Below, one piece after another: positions 28,106 to 38,335 of a stretch of 64,000 bases of DNA. Origin of the DNA: Symbiopectobacterium purcellii_A (GTDB taxonomy: Bacteria; Pseudomonadota; Gammaproteobacteria; Enterobacterales; Enterobacteriaceae). The translations under genes and the position numbers were made by a program. The stretch's first letter is position 1, and each line of letters begins with the position of its first letter. The notes beneath the pieces were generated by a model that worked only from the letters and a program-made list of their open reading frames with translations, had not been told where the DNA came from and ran no database searches. The stretch lies in NCBI RefSeq assembly GCF_052050035.1, contig NZ_CP189882.1:3906001-3970000 (forward strand). Reading direction: 5' to 3'.

Positions 28106-29701
28106 CTACAGGGTAGCCATGCGCAGCAGTTCCTGTGTATAGGCGCTCTGTGGCGCTGAAAAAACCTGTTCACAACGCCCCTGTTCTACCACCTCGCCTT
28201 GACGCAGCACGATAACCTGATGGCACAACGCGCGCACCACCTGTAAGTCATGGCTAATGAACAGATAGGCCAGATGGCGTTTTTGCTGCAACGTTTTCAA
28301 TAATGTCAGGATCTGCGCCTGGACGGTTCTGTCCAGTGACGACGTGGGTTCGTCAAGGATCAGCAGTGCGGGTTCCAGTATTAGCGCTCTGGCGATAGCA
28401 ATGCGCTGCCGCTGGCCGCCGGAGAATTCCGACGGATAGCGGTGACGAAATTCGGGGTTAAGCCCGACTTCGCGCATCACCTCGATAACCCGCTGTTCGC
28501 GATCTGAGGTACTCATCTTCTGGTGCACTTCCAGCCCTTCTTCGATAATTTGCAGCGCGGTGCGCCGTGGATTCAACGATGAATTGGGATCCTGGAACAC
28601 CACCTGGATCTGGCTACGCAGCGGTAACATTTGGCGGCGATTAAATTGATGCAGCGGATGTTCATCAAACACGATGTTACCGCGTGAGGCGATGAGTCGT
28701 AACAGTGCCAGCCCGGTGGTACTTTTCCCTGAACCGGATTCGCCCACCAGTCCCAGGCTTTCGCCACGGCGTAAGGCGAAATTCAACCCATTGACCACGT
28801 TTTTTTCTGCTATGGTACGGCGCAACAGCCCACGTTTGATGGGAAATGAAATCGAGAGATTTTCTACGCGTAGCAGCGTCGGCGTATCGTCAGGCAGAGG
28901 CAGGGCGGAACCGGAGGGTTCGGCATCCAACAGTTGCCGGGTGTAGCTGTGCTGCGGCGCGGTAAACAGATCGAGGCAACGATTTTGTTCTACGCAGCGT
29001 CCACCCTGCATCACAGCCACCTTGTCAGCCAGTTGCTTGACGATATTCAGGTTATGCGTGATAAACAGCAGGCTCATGCCAAACTCCTGTTTAAGTTCAC
29101 GTAACAAGGTGAGAATTTGTGCCTGCACGGTGACATCCAGCGCGGTGGTTGGTTCATCGGCAATCAATAAATCTGGCTGCATCAGCAGAGCCATCGCGAT
29201 CATCACCCGCTGGCGTTCACCACCCGACAGTTGATGAGGAAAGTCTTTCAGGCGCGTTTGCGCCTGCCGTATGCCAACGCGATCCAAACAGATAAGCACT
29301 TCTCCGCGCGCAACGTCCCGTGTCATTGCGCGGTGCAATGTCAACACCTCTATCAATTGCTTTTCAATGCTGTGCAGCGGGTTCAGTGACACCATCGGTT
29401 CCTGAAAGATCATCGCTATACGGTTGCCGCGCAGTTCGCGTAATCGTGTTTCTGGCGCATGCAGCAGCGATTCGCCGTCAAACAGGATATCGCCTTTAGG
29501 ATAGATAACCGGCGGAGAAGGTAGCAGGCGCAGTAACGACAGTGCCGTGACGCTCTTGCCCGAGCCGGATTCGCCCACCAGCGCCAGCGTTTCACCGCGC
29601 TCAACGTTGAGGGATACCGAATCCACCACCTGATGCACCTGCTCACCCTGGCGAAACGCGATGCTGAGATCCTGAATCTGTAACAGCGGAGTTGGGTTCA
29701 T
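28106..29701 (-). CDS. yejF: Peptide/microcin C ABC importer, duplicated ATPase YejF
   Basis: YejF powers the YejABEF oligopeptide importer. The 531-aa protein has two ABC cassettes: Walker A GESGSGKS with signature LSGGERQRV, then LIADEPTTALD in the first half; GESGSGKSTT, FQDPNSSLNP, FSGGQRQRI and LLILDEPTSSLD in the second. The start is taken at ATG 29701 (MNPTPLLQIQDLSIAFRQ), one base from the yejE stop, rather than the longer frame to 29749 that runs into yejE. Intact. Confidence 0.94.
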   Translation of the reverse strand: MNPTPLLQIQDLSIAFRQGEQVHQVVDSVSLNVERGETLALVGESGSGKSVTALSLLRLLPSPPVIYPKGDILFDGESLLHAPETRLRELRGNRIAMIFQEPMVSLNPLHSIEKQLIEVLTLHRAMTRDVARGEVLICLDRVGIRQAQTRLKDFPHQLSGGERQRVMIAMALLMQPDLLIADEPTTALDVTVQAQILTLLRELKQEFGMSLLFITHNLNIVKQLADKVAVMQGGRCVEQNRCLDLFTAPQHSYTRQLLDAEPSGSALPLPDDTPTLLRVENLSISFPIKRGLLRRTIAEKNVVNGLNFALRRGESLGLVGESGSGKSTTGLALLRLIASRGNIVFDEHPLHQFNRRQMLPLRSQIQVVFQDPNSSLNPRRTALQIIEEGLEVHQKMSTSDREQRVIEVMREVGLNPEFRHRYPSEFSGGQRQRIAIARALILEPALLILDEPTSSLDRTVQAQILTLLKTLQQKRHLAYLFISHDLQVVRALCHQVIVLRQGEVVEQGRCEQVFSAPQSAYTQELLRMATL

Positions 29702-29702
29702 A

Positions 29703-30728
29703 TCAATGTGCCTTGCTGGGATCAAAAGCGTCGCGCACCGCTTCGCCAATAAAAATCAGTAACGACAACAGGGTTGCCAACACCAGAAATACGGTAATGC
29801 CGAGCCAGGGAGCCTGAAGGTTGTTCTTGCCCTCCAGCAGCAGTGCCCCCAGTGACGGCGAACCGACCGGAAGCCCAAAACCCAGAAAATCGAGCGATGT
29901 CAGGGTCGTGATTGAGCTGCAAAAAATAAACGGCAGAAAGGTTAACGTCGCGACCATGGCGTTAGGCAGCATACTGCGCATCATGATCACACGATCGCTT
30001 ACCCCCATGGCCTGCGCCGCACGGATGTAGTCGAAATTACGGGTCCGCAGAAATTCGGCGCGTACTACGTTCACCAGACTCATCCAGCCAAACAGGATAG
30101 TGATGCCCAGTAGCCACCAGAAATCAGGTTGGATAACGCTGGACAGCAAAATAATCAGGAACAGGGTCGGCATGCCCGACCAGACTTCGATAAAGCGCTG
30201 TCCCCATAAATCGAGCTTGCCACCGTAGTAACCCTGCGTTGCGCCGACCACAATGCCAATCAGGCTGGAGAACAGGGTTAGTGAAAGCCCAAACAGCAGG
30301 GAAATGCGAAAACCGTATAGCACTTGCGCTACCACATCTTTCCCCTGACTGTCGGTGCCGAGCCAATTCTGTCCAGAGGGCGGGGAGGGGAATGACTGGG
30401 TGGTGGCATAGTTAATGGTATCGTAGCGATAACGGATCGGCGGCCAGATACTCCAGCCGTGTTGTGCGATACGAGCTGCCACGTAGGGGTCGCGAAAATC
30501 CGTGGTGGTGGCAAACTGGCCGCCGAAGGTGGTTTCAGGGTAATTCACCAGCAACGGCGCATAAAAACGGTTGTCATAGCGCACCAGCAGCGGTTTGTCA
30601 TTGGCCAGCAGTTCGGCGAACAGGCTGAGGGTAAACAACACCAGAAAGATCCACAGTGACCAGTAGCCACGACGATTGGCACGGAAACGGGCCCAGCGCG
30701 CCAGATTTATTGGGCTGATTCGACTCAT
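29703..30728 (-). CDS. yejE: Peptide ABC importer permease YejE
   Basis: Second permease of the YejABEF importer, 341 aa, with an N-terminal helix (YWSLWIFLVLFTLSLFAELL), a long periplasmic loop containing the SFPSPPSGQNWLGTDSQGKD motif typical of DppC/OppC permeases, and five further helices. The EAA-type loop is seen near AEFLRTRNFDYIRAAQAMG. Overlaps yejB by 4 bp. Intact. Confidence 0.94.
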   Translation of the reverse strand: MSRISPINLARWARFRANRRGYWSLWIFLVLFTLSLFAELLANDKPLLVRYDNRFYAPLLVNYPETTFGGQFATTTDFRDPYVAARIAQHGWSIWPPIRYRYDTINYATTQSFPSPPSGQNWLGTDSQGKDVVAQVLYGFRISLLFGLSLTLFSSLIGIVVGATQGYYGGKLDLWGQRFIEVWSGMPTLFLIILLSSVIQPDFWWLLGITILFGWMSLVNVVRAEFLRTRNFDYIRAAQAMGVSDRVIMMRSMLPNAMVATLTFLPFIFCSSITTLTSLDFLGFGLPVGSPSLGALLLEGKNNLQAPWLGITVFLVLATLLSLLIFIGEAVRDAFDPSKAH

Positions 30729-31822
30729 TGGCGCCCCTCAAAATCAATACGCGGATCGACCAGGGTATAGGTCATATCGCTGACAATATTCAGCAGCAGA
30801 CCAATCAAAGTGAAGATATAGAGCGTACCAAACATCACCGGGTAGTCGCGTTGCAGTGTGGCATCATAGCCCAACAGACCCAGCCCGTTGAGTGAGAACA
30901 TCACTTCAATCAGCAGCGAACCGGTGAAAAACATGCTGATAAAGGTCGCCGGGAACCCGGCAATCACCAGCAGCATGGCGTTGCGGAAGACATGGCGGTA
31001 CAGAATGCTGTTTTCATCCAGGCCTTTGGCACGCGCGGTGACAACGTATTGTTTGCGAATCTCGTCCAAAAACGAGTTTTTGGTCAGCATGGTTAGCGTG
31101 GCAAAGCCGCCAATCACCGTTGCCAGTACGGGTAGCGTGATGTGCCACAGGTAATCGGTGATTTTGCTGTACCAGGGCAGGGGGTCGAAGTTACTCGATA
31201 CCAGCCCACGCAGTGGGAACCAATCAAGATAGCTGCCGCCGGCAAACAGCACAATCAGCAGGATGGCAAACAAGAATGCCGGGATAGCGTAGCCGACAAT
31301 AATCAGGGTGCTGCTCCAGGTATCAAACGGTGTGCCGCTTCTTACAGCCTTTTTGATGCCAAGTGGGATTGAGACCAGATAAATGATCAACGTACTCCAT
31401 AATCCCAGCGTTATAGAAACGGGCATACTCTGCTTGATAAGCTCCATCACCGAGGAGCCACGAAACAGGCTATCGCCAAAATCCAATCGGGCATAGTTCC
31501 ACAGCAGCGTGAAATAGCGTTCGTGAATCGGCTTATCAAACCCGTAGCGTTTGGTGATTTCGGCAATCACTTCAGGGTCCAGCCCGCGAGCGCCACGGTA
31601 GGCATTTTCCACGGTCAGTGTACCACCGCCGCTGCGCGCCATCGCGCCATCCATACCGCCACCGGCACCAAACCCGCTGCCCTGACCAATTTCGATGGCG
31701 GCAATGGCCTGATCAACCGGCCCACCTGGGGCTATCTGCACAATAAAAAAGTTAATGGTAATAATGGCCCACAGCGTGGGGATCACCAGCAAAAGTCGGC
31801 GTAGTAAATAGGTTCCCACCAT
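30725..31822 (-). CDS. yejB: Peptide ABC importer permease YejB
   Basis: First permease, 365 aa, starting MVGTYLLRRLLLVIPTLWAI as DppB/OppB-type permeases do. Contains the glycine-rich periplasmic insert GFGAGGGMDGAMARSGGG known from YejB, and the EAA-type loop QYVVTARAKGLDENSILYRH. The end overlaps yejE and the start lies 6 bp after yejA, so the genes form one transcript. Intact. Confidence 0.94.
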   Translation of the reverse strand: MVGTYLLRRLLLVIPTLWAIITINFFIVQIAPGGPVDQAIAAIEIGQGSGFGAGGGMDGAMARSGGGTLTVENAYRGARGLDPEVIAEITKRYGFDKPIHERYFTLLWNYARLDFGDSLFRGSSVMELIKQSMPVSITLGLWSTLIIYLVSIPLGIKKAVRSGTPFDTWSSTLIIVGYAIPAFLFAILLIVLFAGGSYLDWFPLRGLVSSNFDPLPWYSKITDYLWHITLPVLATVIGGFATLTMLTKNSFLDEIRKQYVVTARAKGLDENSILYRHVFRNAMLLVIAGFPATFISMFFTGSLLIEVMFSLNGLGLLGYDATLQRDYPVMFGTLYIFTLIGLLLNIVSDMTYTLVDPRIDFEGRQ

Positions 31823-31828
31823 GGCTCC

Positions 31829-33637
31829 TTAACGGCGTTCGGGCGGCAATGATTGCGCCCGCTGTGCATCGTACCACCAGCTATCCAGCCCTAACTTATA
31901 AGTTGGGCGGGTTTCTGGCATGGCGAATTTATCCCAGTAAGCGTAGCGATCGTGATTGGAATACCACATGGGGATCATAAATTGATTCCACGTCACCACC
32001 CGATCCAGCGCGCGGCCTAATGTCAGCAATTCCGCCTTATTGCCCTGATGCGCATCGATTTGCTCTATAAGTGCATCGATGGCCGGATCGCTCACACCCG
32101 CCGTGTTATAGGTTGAATCGAGGTATTTCGTATGCCAGCCAAATTTCAGGTTGCCATCCGGATAGATTCTTGCTGGGTAAAGGCGGGCGAGCATATCAAA
32201 ATCGCGGGCACGCAGACGATTGGTAAACTGCCCGCTGTCAATTAGGCGCAGCTTCATGTCTATACCCAATCGTTTGAGATTTTGCTGGAACGGCAGTACG
32301 TACTGCACGTTTGCAGCGCTGGGAAGCAATAACTCGAAACTAAAAGGCTCCCCGGTTTTGCGGTTGACCAACGTCTGGTTTTTTAATTCCCAGCCGGCGT
32401 CCTCAAGCAGTTGCAAGGCTTGTTGCCAATGGGCGCGATCGTAGCCGCTGCCATCACTTTCTGGCGGTTGAAAGCTGGGGCCAAACACCTCGGGCGGTAT
32501 TTTGTCCCTGAGCGGCTCCAGCCATTTCAATTCCTCTGGGCTGGGAGTTCCTTGCGCGGCATATTCTGTGTTTTGGAACAGGCTGTTGACGCGCTGATAG
32601 GCGTTGTAATAGAACGCTTTGTTCATCCAGTTAAAATCAAAATTAAGCCCAATGGCTTGTCGGATGCGGCGATCCTGAAACAGTGGACGCTCAATATTGA
32701 ACACCAGCCAGCGGGTATCCTGTGCCGCCTGATTCGCCCGATCGCGCTTGACGATATAACCCCGCGCGAAGTTACCGCCCTGATACTGTGTTGCCCAGTG
32801 CTTGGGTGACCCTTCAGCACGCAGATCGAAAGCGCCTGCCTTAAACGCTTCCAGCGCGACACTGTCATCCAGGTAGTAGTCGTAACGTATTTGGTCGAAA
32901 TTATTCAAACCGCGGTTCACCGGCAGATTGGCACCCCAGTAATCTTGTACCCGTTTATAGGTAACGTACTGGCCGGTGCGGTAGGACGTGATGCGGTAGG
33001 GGCCACTGGCCGGTGGGGGATAGGACAGCGGATCGGCAAGACTGTGATTTTTCCAGAAACTCTCAGGCATAACGGGCAATGTTAGCAGCCCTAGCAGCCG
33101 TTCTTTATCCGGCTCAGGCATTTCCAGTCGCACGGTGAGCGGGCCGATAGCGGTTACCGTGACACCCTTGTATACCACCCGGAATTGCGGAACCCCTTGC
33201 GTCATAAACATCGTGAAGGTGAAGGCTACGTCAGAGGCTAAAATCGGTGAGCCGTCGTGAAACGTGGCTTTTGGATTCAGTTCCACTTCCATCCAACGGA
33301 AATCGTCAGCATGGCGCGCATACAGTGCAATCAGCGGATAAAAGCTGCCCGGTTCATCATCGGATGAGGTAAACAGCGTATCGTACAGGCGTTCGGTACG
33401 CTCAGCCGCCACGCCGCGTAACGCGAAACGGTTAAAGTTATCATAGGTTCCCAGCGCGCTGAGCGTGATGCTCCCCCCTTTGGGTGCGTCAGGGTTGACG
33501 TAACCAAAATGCGTGAATCCCTCGGGGTATTTAGGCTCTCCCAACAAGGCGAACGAGGTGTTCTGCTGGACGGTATCGGCAAAGGCTCCCCAACAAAGCA
33601 AACCGAGCAAAGCCAGAGTGGCCACACGTTTTAGCAT
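31829..33637 (-). CDS. yejA: Peptide ABC importer periplasmic binding protein YejA
   Basis: SBP family 5 solute-binding protein of 602 aa. Start chosen at ATG 33637, which opens a signal peptide (MLKRVATLALLGLLCWGAFA); the frame open from 33751 adds implausible sequence. Motifs include HFGYVNPDAPKGGSITLSALG, GSFYPLIALYARHADDF and QYYWG-like VQDYWGANLPVNRGLNNFD. It leads the yejABEF operon. In a host-restricted bacterium this importer could scavenge host peptides (inference). Confidence 0.93.
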   Translation of the reverse strand: MLKRVATLALLGLLCWGAFADTVQQNTSFALLGEPKYPEGFTHFGYVNPDAPKGGSITLSALGTYDNFNRFALRGVAAERTERLYDTLFTSSDDEPGSFYPLIALYARHADDFRWMEVELNPKATFHDGSPILASDVAFTFTMFMTQGVPQFRVVYKGVTVTAIGPLTVRLEMPEPDKERLLGLLTLPVMPESFWKNHSLADPLSYPPPASGPYRITSYRTGQYVTYKRVQDYWGANLPVNRGLNNFDQIRYDYYLDDSVALEAFKAGAFDLRAEGSPKHWATQYQGGNFARGYIVKRDRANQAAQDTRWLVFNIERPLFQDRRIRQAIGLNFDFNWMNKAFYYNAYQRVNSLFQNTEYAAQGTPSPEELKWLEPLRDKIPPEVFGPSFQPPESDGSGYDRAHWQQALQLLEDAGWELKNQTLVNRKTGEPFSFELLLPSAANVQYVLPFQQNLKRLGIDMKLRLIDSGQFTNRLRARDFDMLARLYPARIYPDGNLKFGWHTKYLDSTYNTAGVSDPAIDALIEQIDAHQGNKAELLTLGRALDRVVTWNQFMIPMWYSNHDRYAYWDKFAMPETRPTYKLGLDSWWYDAQRAQSLPPERR

Positions 33638-33874
33638 TGCGCTGTGTTTCTCCTGCAAAGCCGTGCAATTATCTTGCATCAGACCAAAGTTGCGGTGATT
33701 TTCATTTGAATATAGGTCAAATCGATGTTGCCGCCTATGGGCAATAGGCAAGCTCGTTCCTTTTTACCATGAAAGTTATGAGTAACCTACTTTATATCAG
33801 AGGGTTGAGCAGCTTTTCATCAAATGGGGCATTCAGCATGGAGCGGGGAGGTTGGTGCATGCAAGGTGAATAAC
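33638..33874. other. yejA leader and promoter region
   Basis: No gene seen. It must contain the yejA promoter on the minus strand and separates yejA from the mepS terminator. Confidence 0.4.
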
Positions 33875-33901
33875 AAAAAAAACGCCGCGGGTTAAGCGGC
33901 G
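33875..33901 (-). terminator. Rho-independent terminator of mepS
   Basis: On the minus strand CGCCGC-ttaaccc-GCGGCG followed by eight T. It lies about 55 bp past the mepS stop. Confidence 0.8.
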
Positions 33902-33957
33902 CTCTGTTTTCGTTTCGTTTTGCACATCAATGGAAATGTGACTAACTGGTTAGGCCA

Positions 33958-34533
33958 TTAACTGGTTGCACTTTTGCTAATGACGCGACGGCCTTCTTGA
34001 TAACGTTTGTTCCAGTACACTTCATCCATGCTGGAAATCATCACACCCGCACGGGTGGAGGCATGAACAAACTGGTTATTACCGATATAGATGCGAACGT
34101 GACGACCGGTAGAACCCGCACGTAACAGTACCAAATCGCCGGGGCGAAGTTTGCTACGTTGCACCTGGGTGCCTGTTTCCTGCTGTTCATAAGTCGAACA
34201 CGGCATATCCATGCCAAACTGTTCACGGAAGGTACGCTGTACAAAGGCAGAACAATCAATGCCTTTACGGCTGTAACCGCCTAAACGTTAACGCACACCT
34301 TTCCAACTGGCATATTGATCCATCAGTTTGGATTTGACGTCCAGGTTACGCACCATGGCTTCAAATTCGTCCTGAGAGGCCTGCAATAAAAGACTGTCTT
34401 TATCATTTATTGCAGAACGATCAGTTTGTGCTTGATGAGATCCTGTATTTGTACAAGCAGATAGCGCAAGTGCCATCGCCAACGCGGGAATTGTCCGCCA
34501 GATATATCTCAGGCTCGGTTGAGATTTGACCAT
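33958..34533 (-). pseudogene. mepS: Murein DD-endopeptidase MepS (Spr), nonsense mutation
   Basis: MepS is an outer-membrane lipoprotein NlpC/P60 hydrolase that opens peptidoglycan cross-links during growth. The frame starts MVKSQPSLRYIWRTIPALAM with lipobox LSAC, reaches DQYASWKGVR, then has TAA at 34285-34287 where the family has a Tyr codon. Past it the frame continues RLGG...KGIDCSAFVQRTFREQFG, with catalytic Cys in DCS, to GRHVRIYIGNNQFVHAS and the stop. Gly to Arg after the catalytic His (RHVR for RHVG) and CSAF for CSGF add to the decay. No restart before the catalytic Cys is evident. Confidence 0.93.
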
Positions 34534-34956
34534 TATCGTTATGTTCCCTTGATTTCCTTAACGACCACCATCGTCATGTATGCAACTACGCCATATATAA
34601 ACGCCGAAACGACACGAGAGTCAGACTAAAACAGAGTTTCACCTGGACCAACCACTTGAGGATGAAACTGTGTGGAATCGCACATAATTTCTTCCATTCC
34701 GAGGATAATTGCGTTCGGTAAAACTCAAACTTTACCGAGACTAACCTAACGCTCCGGCGATTGCGAGCCTTTTTATGGAAATTCTTTATAAGAATTAATG
34801 ATGTAATAATTCGTAAAATTGCGGATATGATTTGTCCTAAAAAACGCGGATAACCCTAACGCAGACAGATGACATACTAATGACAGGCCGGCATCCAGGC
34901 GCTTGGGGCCAGAATGCCGGTGCAGGTTGGTGGCGTTGCGTCAAAGAGGAGGGCGT
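34534..34956. other. Intergenic region between mepS and lpxT
   Basis: 420 bases with no ORF of note. It should hold the mepS promoter (minus strand). A loose inverted pair ccggcat...atgccgg (about 34887-34920) may be a degraded lpxT terminator. No RNA gene recognised. Confidence 0.4.
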
Positions 34957-36540
34957 CTAGCGCCGGTAACGCGCCGGTAATGAACGATGCAAAAAATTAA
35001 TCATTGCGTCGCTGGCCGGTGAGATCAGCCACCAGCTTAGTGCCACCAAAACCAAAGACAGGGAGCCCACCGCAATGTCGCTAAACCAGTGGGCACCAAT
35101 CATTACGCGCGGTGTGGCAAAAACTACCACGATGGCCTATGAGCTCAAAAATGAGCGGCGCGAAAAATAGCGCAGCATAAAAGCGGCGTAAATCATCAGC
35201 ATCATGCCGTGATCGCCAGGGAAGCTGTCACGAGAGGCATCTTTGGTAGGTCAACCGGCCAATTCTGCTACCCGATTGATATTACTGAAATAATAGGTCG
35301 GACTGACGTGTTGTACTGGCAGCAAGTGGCCTAACTGATTCAACACCACGGCGGTAATCAGCATGACCACGCCCATAATCAGTAAGCGCTGGCGTTCAGT
35401 GCTATCCCCGCGCCGATATAGCCAAGCGACTTAATTTTGATTACACCATATGGACTGAGAACAAACTCTCTGTATCGCAACCCATCTCTCTTTTTTTGCT
35501 TTTTGCTTGTGCCCATTTATGCTCAATTGGGTTAAGATCTGGCGAATATGTAGGCAAATACTCCACCATATACCCTGCATCGATGATGACTTGTTGAATA
35601 TTATGTTTTTTGTGAAAAGTGGCATTGTCCATCATGATTACACTGTTTTTAGGGAGTACTGGGATAAGGACTTGTGTGACCCAGGCATAGAAAACATCGC
35701 TGTTAATATTGATATCAAATAATCCGATAGCAAACAGCGTTGTGCCTAATAAAGCGCCGATAACATTTGTTCTTCCCCTAGCTCCCCAGTTCTTCAGGCC
35801 AAAACACCGTTGACCTTTTGGGGAATAGCCGTGAGTCCGTGGGGTATCGTGTGAAAAACCACTTTCATCAATAAAAACAATAGGTTTACCTTCTTTTTCA
35901 TACTGTTGTTTTTTTTGTTGAAATCCCTGCCGGGCGTTTTCGTCGGCTTTCGGATGACGTAGAGTTTTTTTTATAGGTCAATCCCAGCTTTTTAAGCGCT
36001 TGCCAAATGGCCTTCTGACAAACGCCAAAACGCTCTGCACGTTCTTTTTGGTAAGCATCTGGATATTGTTCAACATCTTTTATCAACTCGGATTTATCGA
36101 TCTTTCGCTGACGCGTGGTCGATGCTTTTGACTCTATTTGATTAATCCAACGCGATACAGAGGCAGGGCCAATCCGAAATTGCTTCGCTGTTTCTCGGAT
36201 ACTCAACCCTTCGTTTTTCCGTGTAGATATCACTTTACGTCTAAAATCAATTGAATAGCTCATTTAAATAATGTAATCAAAATTAAGTCGTTTAGCTATA
36301 ATGGTAAAGATAAAGCAATCCCATCGCCAGCAGCGCACAGGCATCGAAAGCGCGGTTGTTGGTGATAGCAACCGTATAGAGCAGCAACGGACTGGTTGCC
36401 AGATGCTGGTTAAAGTAAAAGAAGATGGCGCTGTCGAGGGTAAACCAGAATCCGTGATGAGCAGGAAGATACCAAGAAAAGAACAGCACCACGCCTGCTG
36501 CGCTGAGCAGCAGAATGGCAAAAAACTGACGTTGTGACAT
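34957..36540 (-). pseudogene. lpxT: Lipid A phosphotransferase LpxT (YeiU), broken by IS630 and two nonsense codons
   Basis: LpxT moves phosphate from undecaprenyl pyrophosphate to lipid A. N-terminal 83 residues (MSQRQFFAILLLSAAGVVLF ... TNNRAFDACALLAMGLLYLY) are followed by IS630 (35419-36298). The frame resumes HYRRGDSTERQRLLIMGVVM and shows the PAP2 motifs with two in-frame stops: LAG-TGA-PTKDASRDSFPGDHG and RRSFLSS-TAG-AIVVVFATPRVMIG. The phosphatase signature SFPGDHG and the later RVMIGAHWFSD are otherwise intact, so the stops probably arose after inactivation. Confidence 0.93.
35419..36298 (-). mobile_element. IS630-family element in lpxT
   Basis: Complete 880-bp copy, TA 35417-35418 and 36299-36300, orfA 35898-36263. 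Both flanks are lpxT. It shares the ggggtatcg variant with the receptor copy at 19.0 kb. Confidence 0.96.
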
Positions 36541-36573
36541 GCAAGAAACTCAAAATATTAAGAAAAAAACGCT

Positions 36574-37566
36574 TTAATCGTATTCCTGCAAACTTAAGCG
36601 AGAGCTCAATAGATGGCTTTGGAGCTGATTCCACGGTGCCGGCGCGGTGTGAATTAACTCAATCCGGCTGTCGAGTGGGGGAAGCGGTTTGGTTTCAATA
36701 TGCAGGTCCAATCCCTGCCGATTGATAATCAATGTCCCTTCGGGAATACGCATCACGCCTTTAATACGGTCGACCGGCGTCAACCGAACCCAATCTAACA
36801 GTGCTGCGGTGGAAAACTGCGTTTCTGATGAAAAAATCCAGCCACAGGCAAAGTAACCTTGTCCTTCATTGAGCGCGCGGCGCCAGGCTTCGCCACCGGG
36901 CAGACGCAATGCGGCCAATCCGCGCTCGGAAGCATGGGCGTGATGATGTGCACCATCAGGAAGTTCGCGCGTATTGCAGCGTGGTTCATCGAGCAGTGAC
37001 ACATCGATTTCGCCCTGGGCGGCGCTCACGATAAGGCGATCGCCCGCTTCAGTCTGTTGCCAACGCTGTAGCGCGGCGATGTCGTCCACGCGGTAGGTAT
37101 CCTGCTTGTTGGCAATGATAATGTCCGCTGCGGCTAACTGATCGCGGAAGTTTTCGTTTTCACTGTAACGCGTGTCCTGTAACTGCCGCGCATCAAGCAG
37201 GCAAAGAGAGGCCTGCAAACTGAGCCAGGGTTGATAGCTTTCCGCGGTGAGCAACGAAAGAATCTGCTTCGGGTGTCCCAAACCGGTTGGTTCGATCAGT
37301 AAACGATGCGGCTTCTTTTGTTGCAGCAGCATATTCAGGCCAATCTGCATCGGCAGACCGTTCACGCAGCACATGCAACCGCCGGGGATTTCTTTCAATA
37401 CCGCGCCGCTGTCAGACAACAACGCGCCGTCGATGCCTATTTCACCAAATTCATTGACCAGTACTGCCCACACTTCATCTTCGGGTTTTTGTTTCAGCAG
37501 ATGGCGAATGGTGGTGGTTTTGCCGCTGCCAAGAAAGCCAGTGATCAGGTTTACTTTTGTCAACAC
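36574..37566 (-). CDS. yeiR: COG0523-family zinc-binding GTPase YeiR
   Basis: 330 aa. G3E-family GTPase thought to act in zinc homeostasis. Walker A GFLGSGKTT (residues 10-18), the metal-binding motif GGCMCC (62-67), EPTGLGHP (switch/Walker B area), NKQD guanine-specificity motif, a His-rich segment HHHAHASERG (about 208) and a C-terminal CobW domain. Intact and of normal length; upstream of lpxT as in E. coli. Confidence 0.92.
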   Translation of the reverse strand: MLTKVNLITGFLGSGKTTTIRHLLKQKPEDEVWAVLVNEFGEIGIDGALLSDSGAVLKEIPGGCMCCVNGLPMQIGLNMLLQQKKPHRLLIEPTGLGHPKQILSLLTAESYQPWLSLQASLCLLDARQLQDTRYSENENFRDQLAAADIIIANKQDTYRVDDIAALQRWQQTEAGDRLIVSAAQGEIDVSLLDEPRCNTRELPDGAHHHAHASERGLAALRLPGGEAWRRALNEGQGYFACGWIFSSETQFSTAALLDWVRLTPVDRIKGVMRIPEGTLIINRQGLDLHIETKPLPPLDSRIELIHTAPAPWNQLQSHLLSSRLSLQEYD

Positions 37567-37631
37567 ATCAGACTCCGGAAATACGCATGCGCGGGAGAGG
37601 CGCGCCAGTCAATGACCGGCGCGAGAGAGAC

Positions 37632-38204
37632 TTAGTCAGCGCGGCCCATATAGCGACGCTCAGCGATATGAATACGAATGTTTTCACCCGCGCTCAGGTA
37701 TTCTGGCACCTGAACCACCAGACCGGTGCTCATGGTCGCCGGTTTGTTGCGGGCGCTGGCGGAAGCCCCTTTGATGCCTGGTGCGGTCTCGACAATTTCC
37801 AAATCCACCGTTTGCGGCAGTTACAGCGCCAGGATTTGTCCATCCCAGGTCAGCACCTGAATGCCTGGCATCCCGCCTTCCGGTATAAGCAGCAGTTCGT
37901 TTTCAATTTGCTCTTGTTTGAAGATATACGGCGTGTAATCTTCATCATCCATAAAGACGTACTCATCACCGTCCACATAGGAGAAGGTGACAAAACGGCG
38001 TGTCAGGGTGATTGTATCGAGAATGTCGTCACCCTTGAAACGTTCTTCAACCTTCAGGCCGTTACGCACATCGGAGAAACGCATTTTGTACAACGTGCTG
38101 GCGCCGCGAGCGCTGGGGCTTTGGATATCGACATCCTTTACCAACAGCAGCTTGCCACCGTAATTGATCACCATGCCACGTTTGATTTCGTTCGCTCTTG
38201 CCAT
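37632..38204 (-). pseudogene. yeiP: Elongation factor P-like protein YeiP, nonsense mutation
   Basis: YeiP (EfpL) is an EF-P paralogue. Start ATG 38204 (MARANEIKRGMVINYGGKLL); the full length would be 190 codons as in E. coli. Codon 128 is TAA (37821-37823) where relatives have Glu: QILAL-stop-LPQTVDLEIVETAPG. The rest, through ENIRIHIAERRYMGRAD, is undamaged. The truncated product keeps the KOW-like and central domains but lacks the C-terminal OB domain, so it is probably non-functional. Confidence 0.93.
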
Positions 38205-38335
38205 AAAAAAACCCTGTAATAAAGAAAAAGACATTTTTGTGGCAACACGTTACTAGCGCCGCTGAATTCAGGCAAGCGGCATTTTATCATCCGCTCGCGC
38301 ATTCATCGCTGTCGTTCTATTTTATAGCAGGTCGG

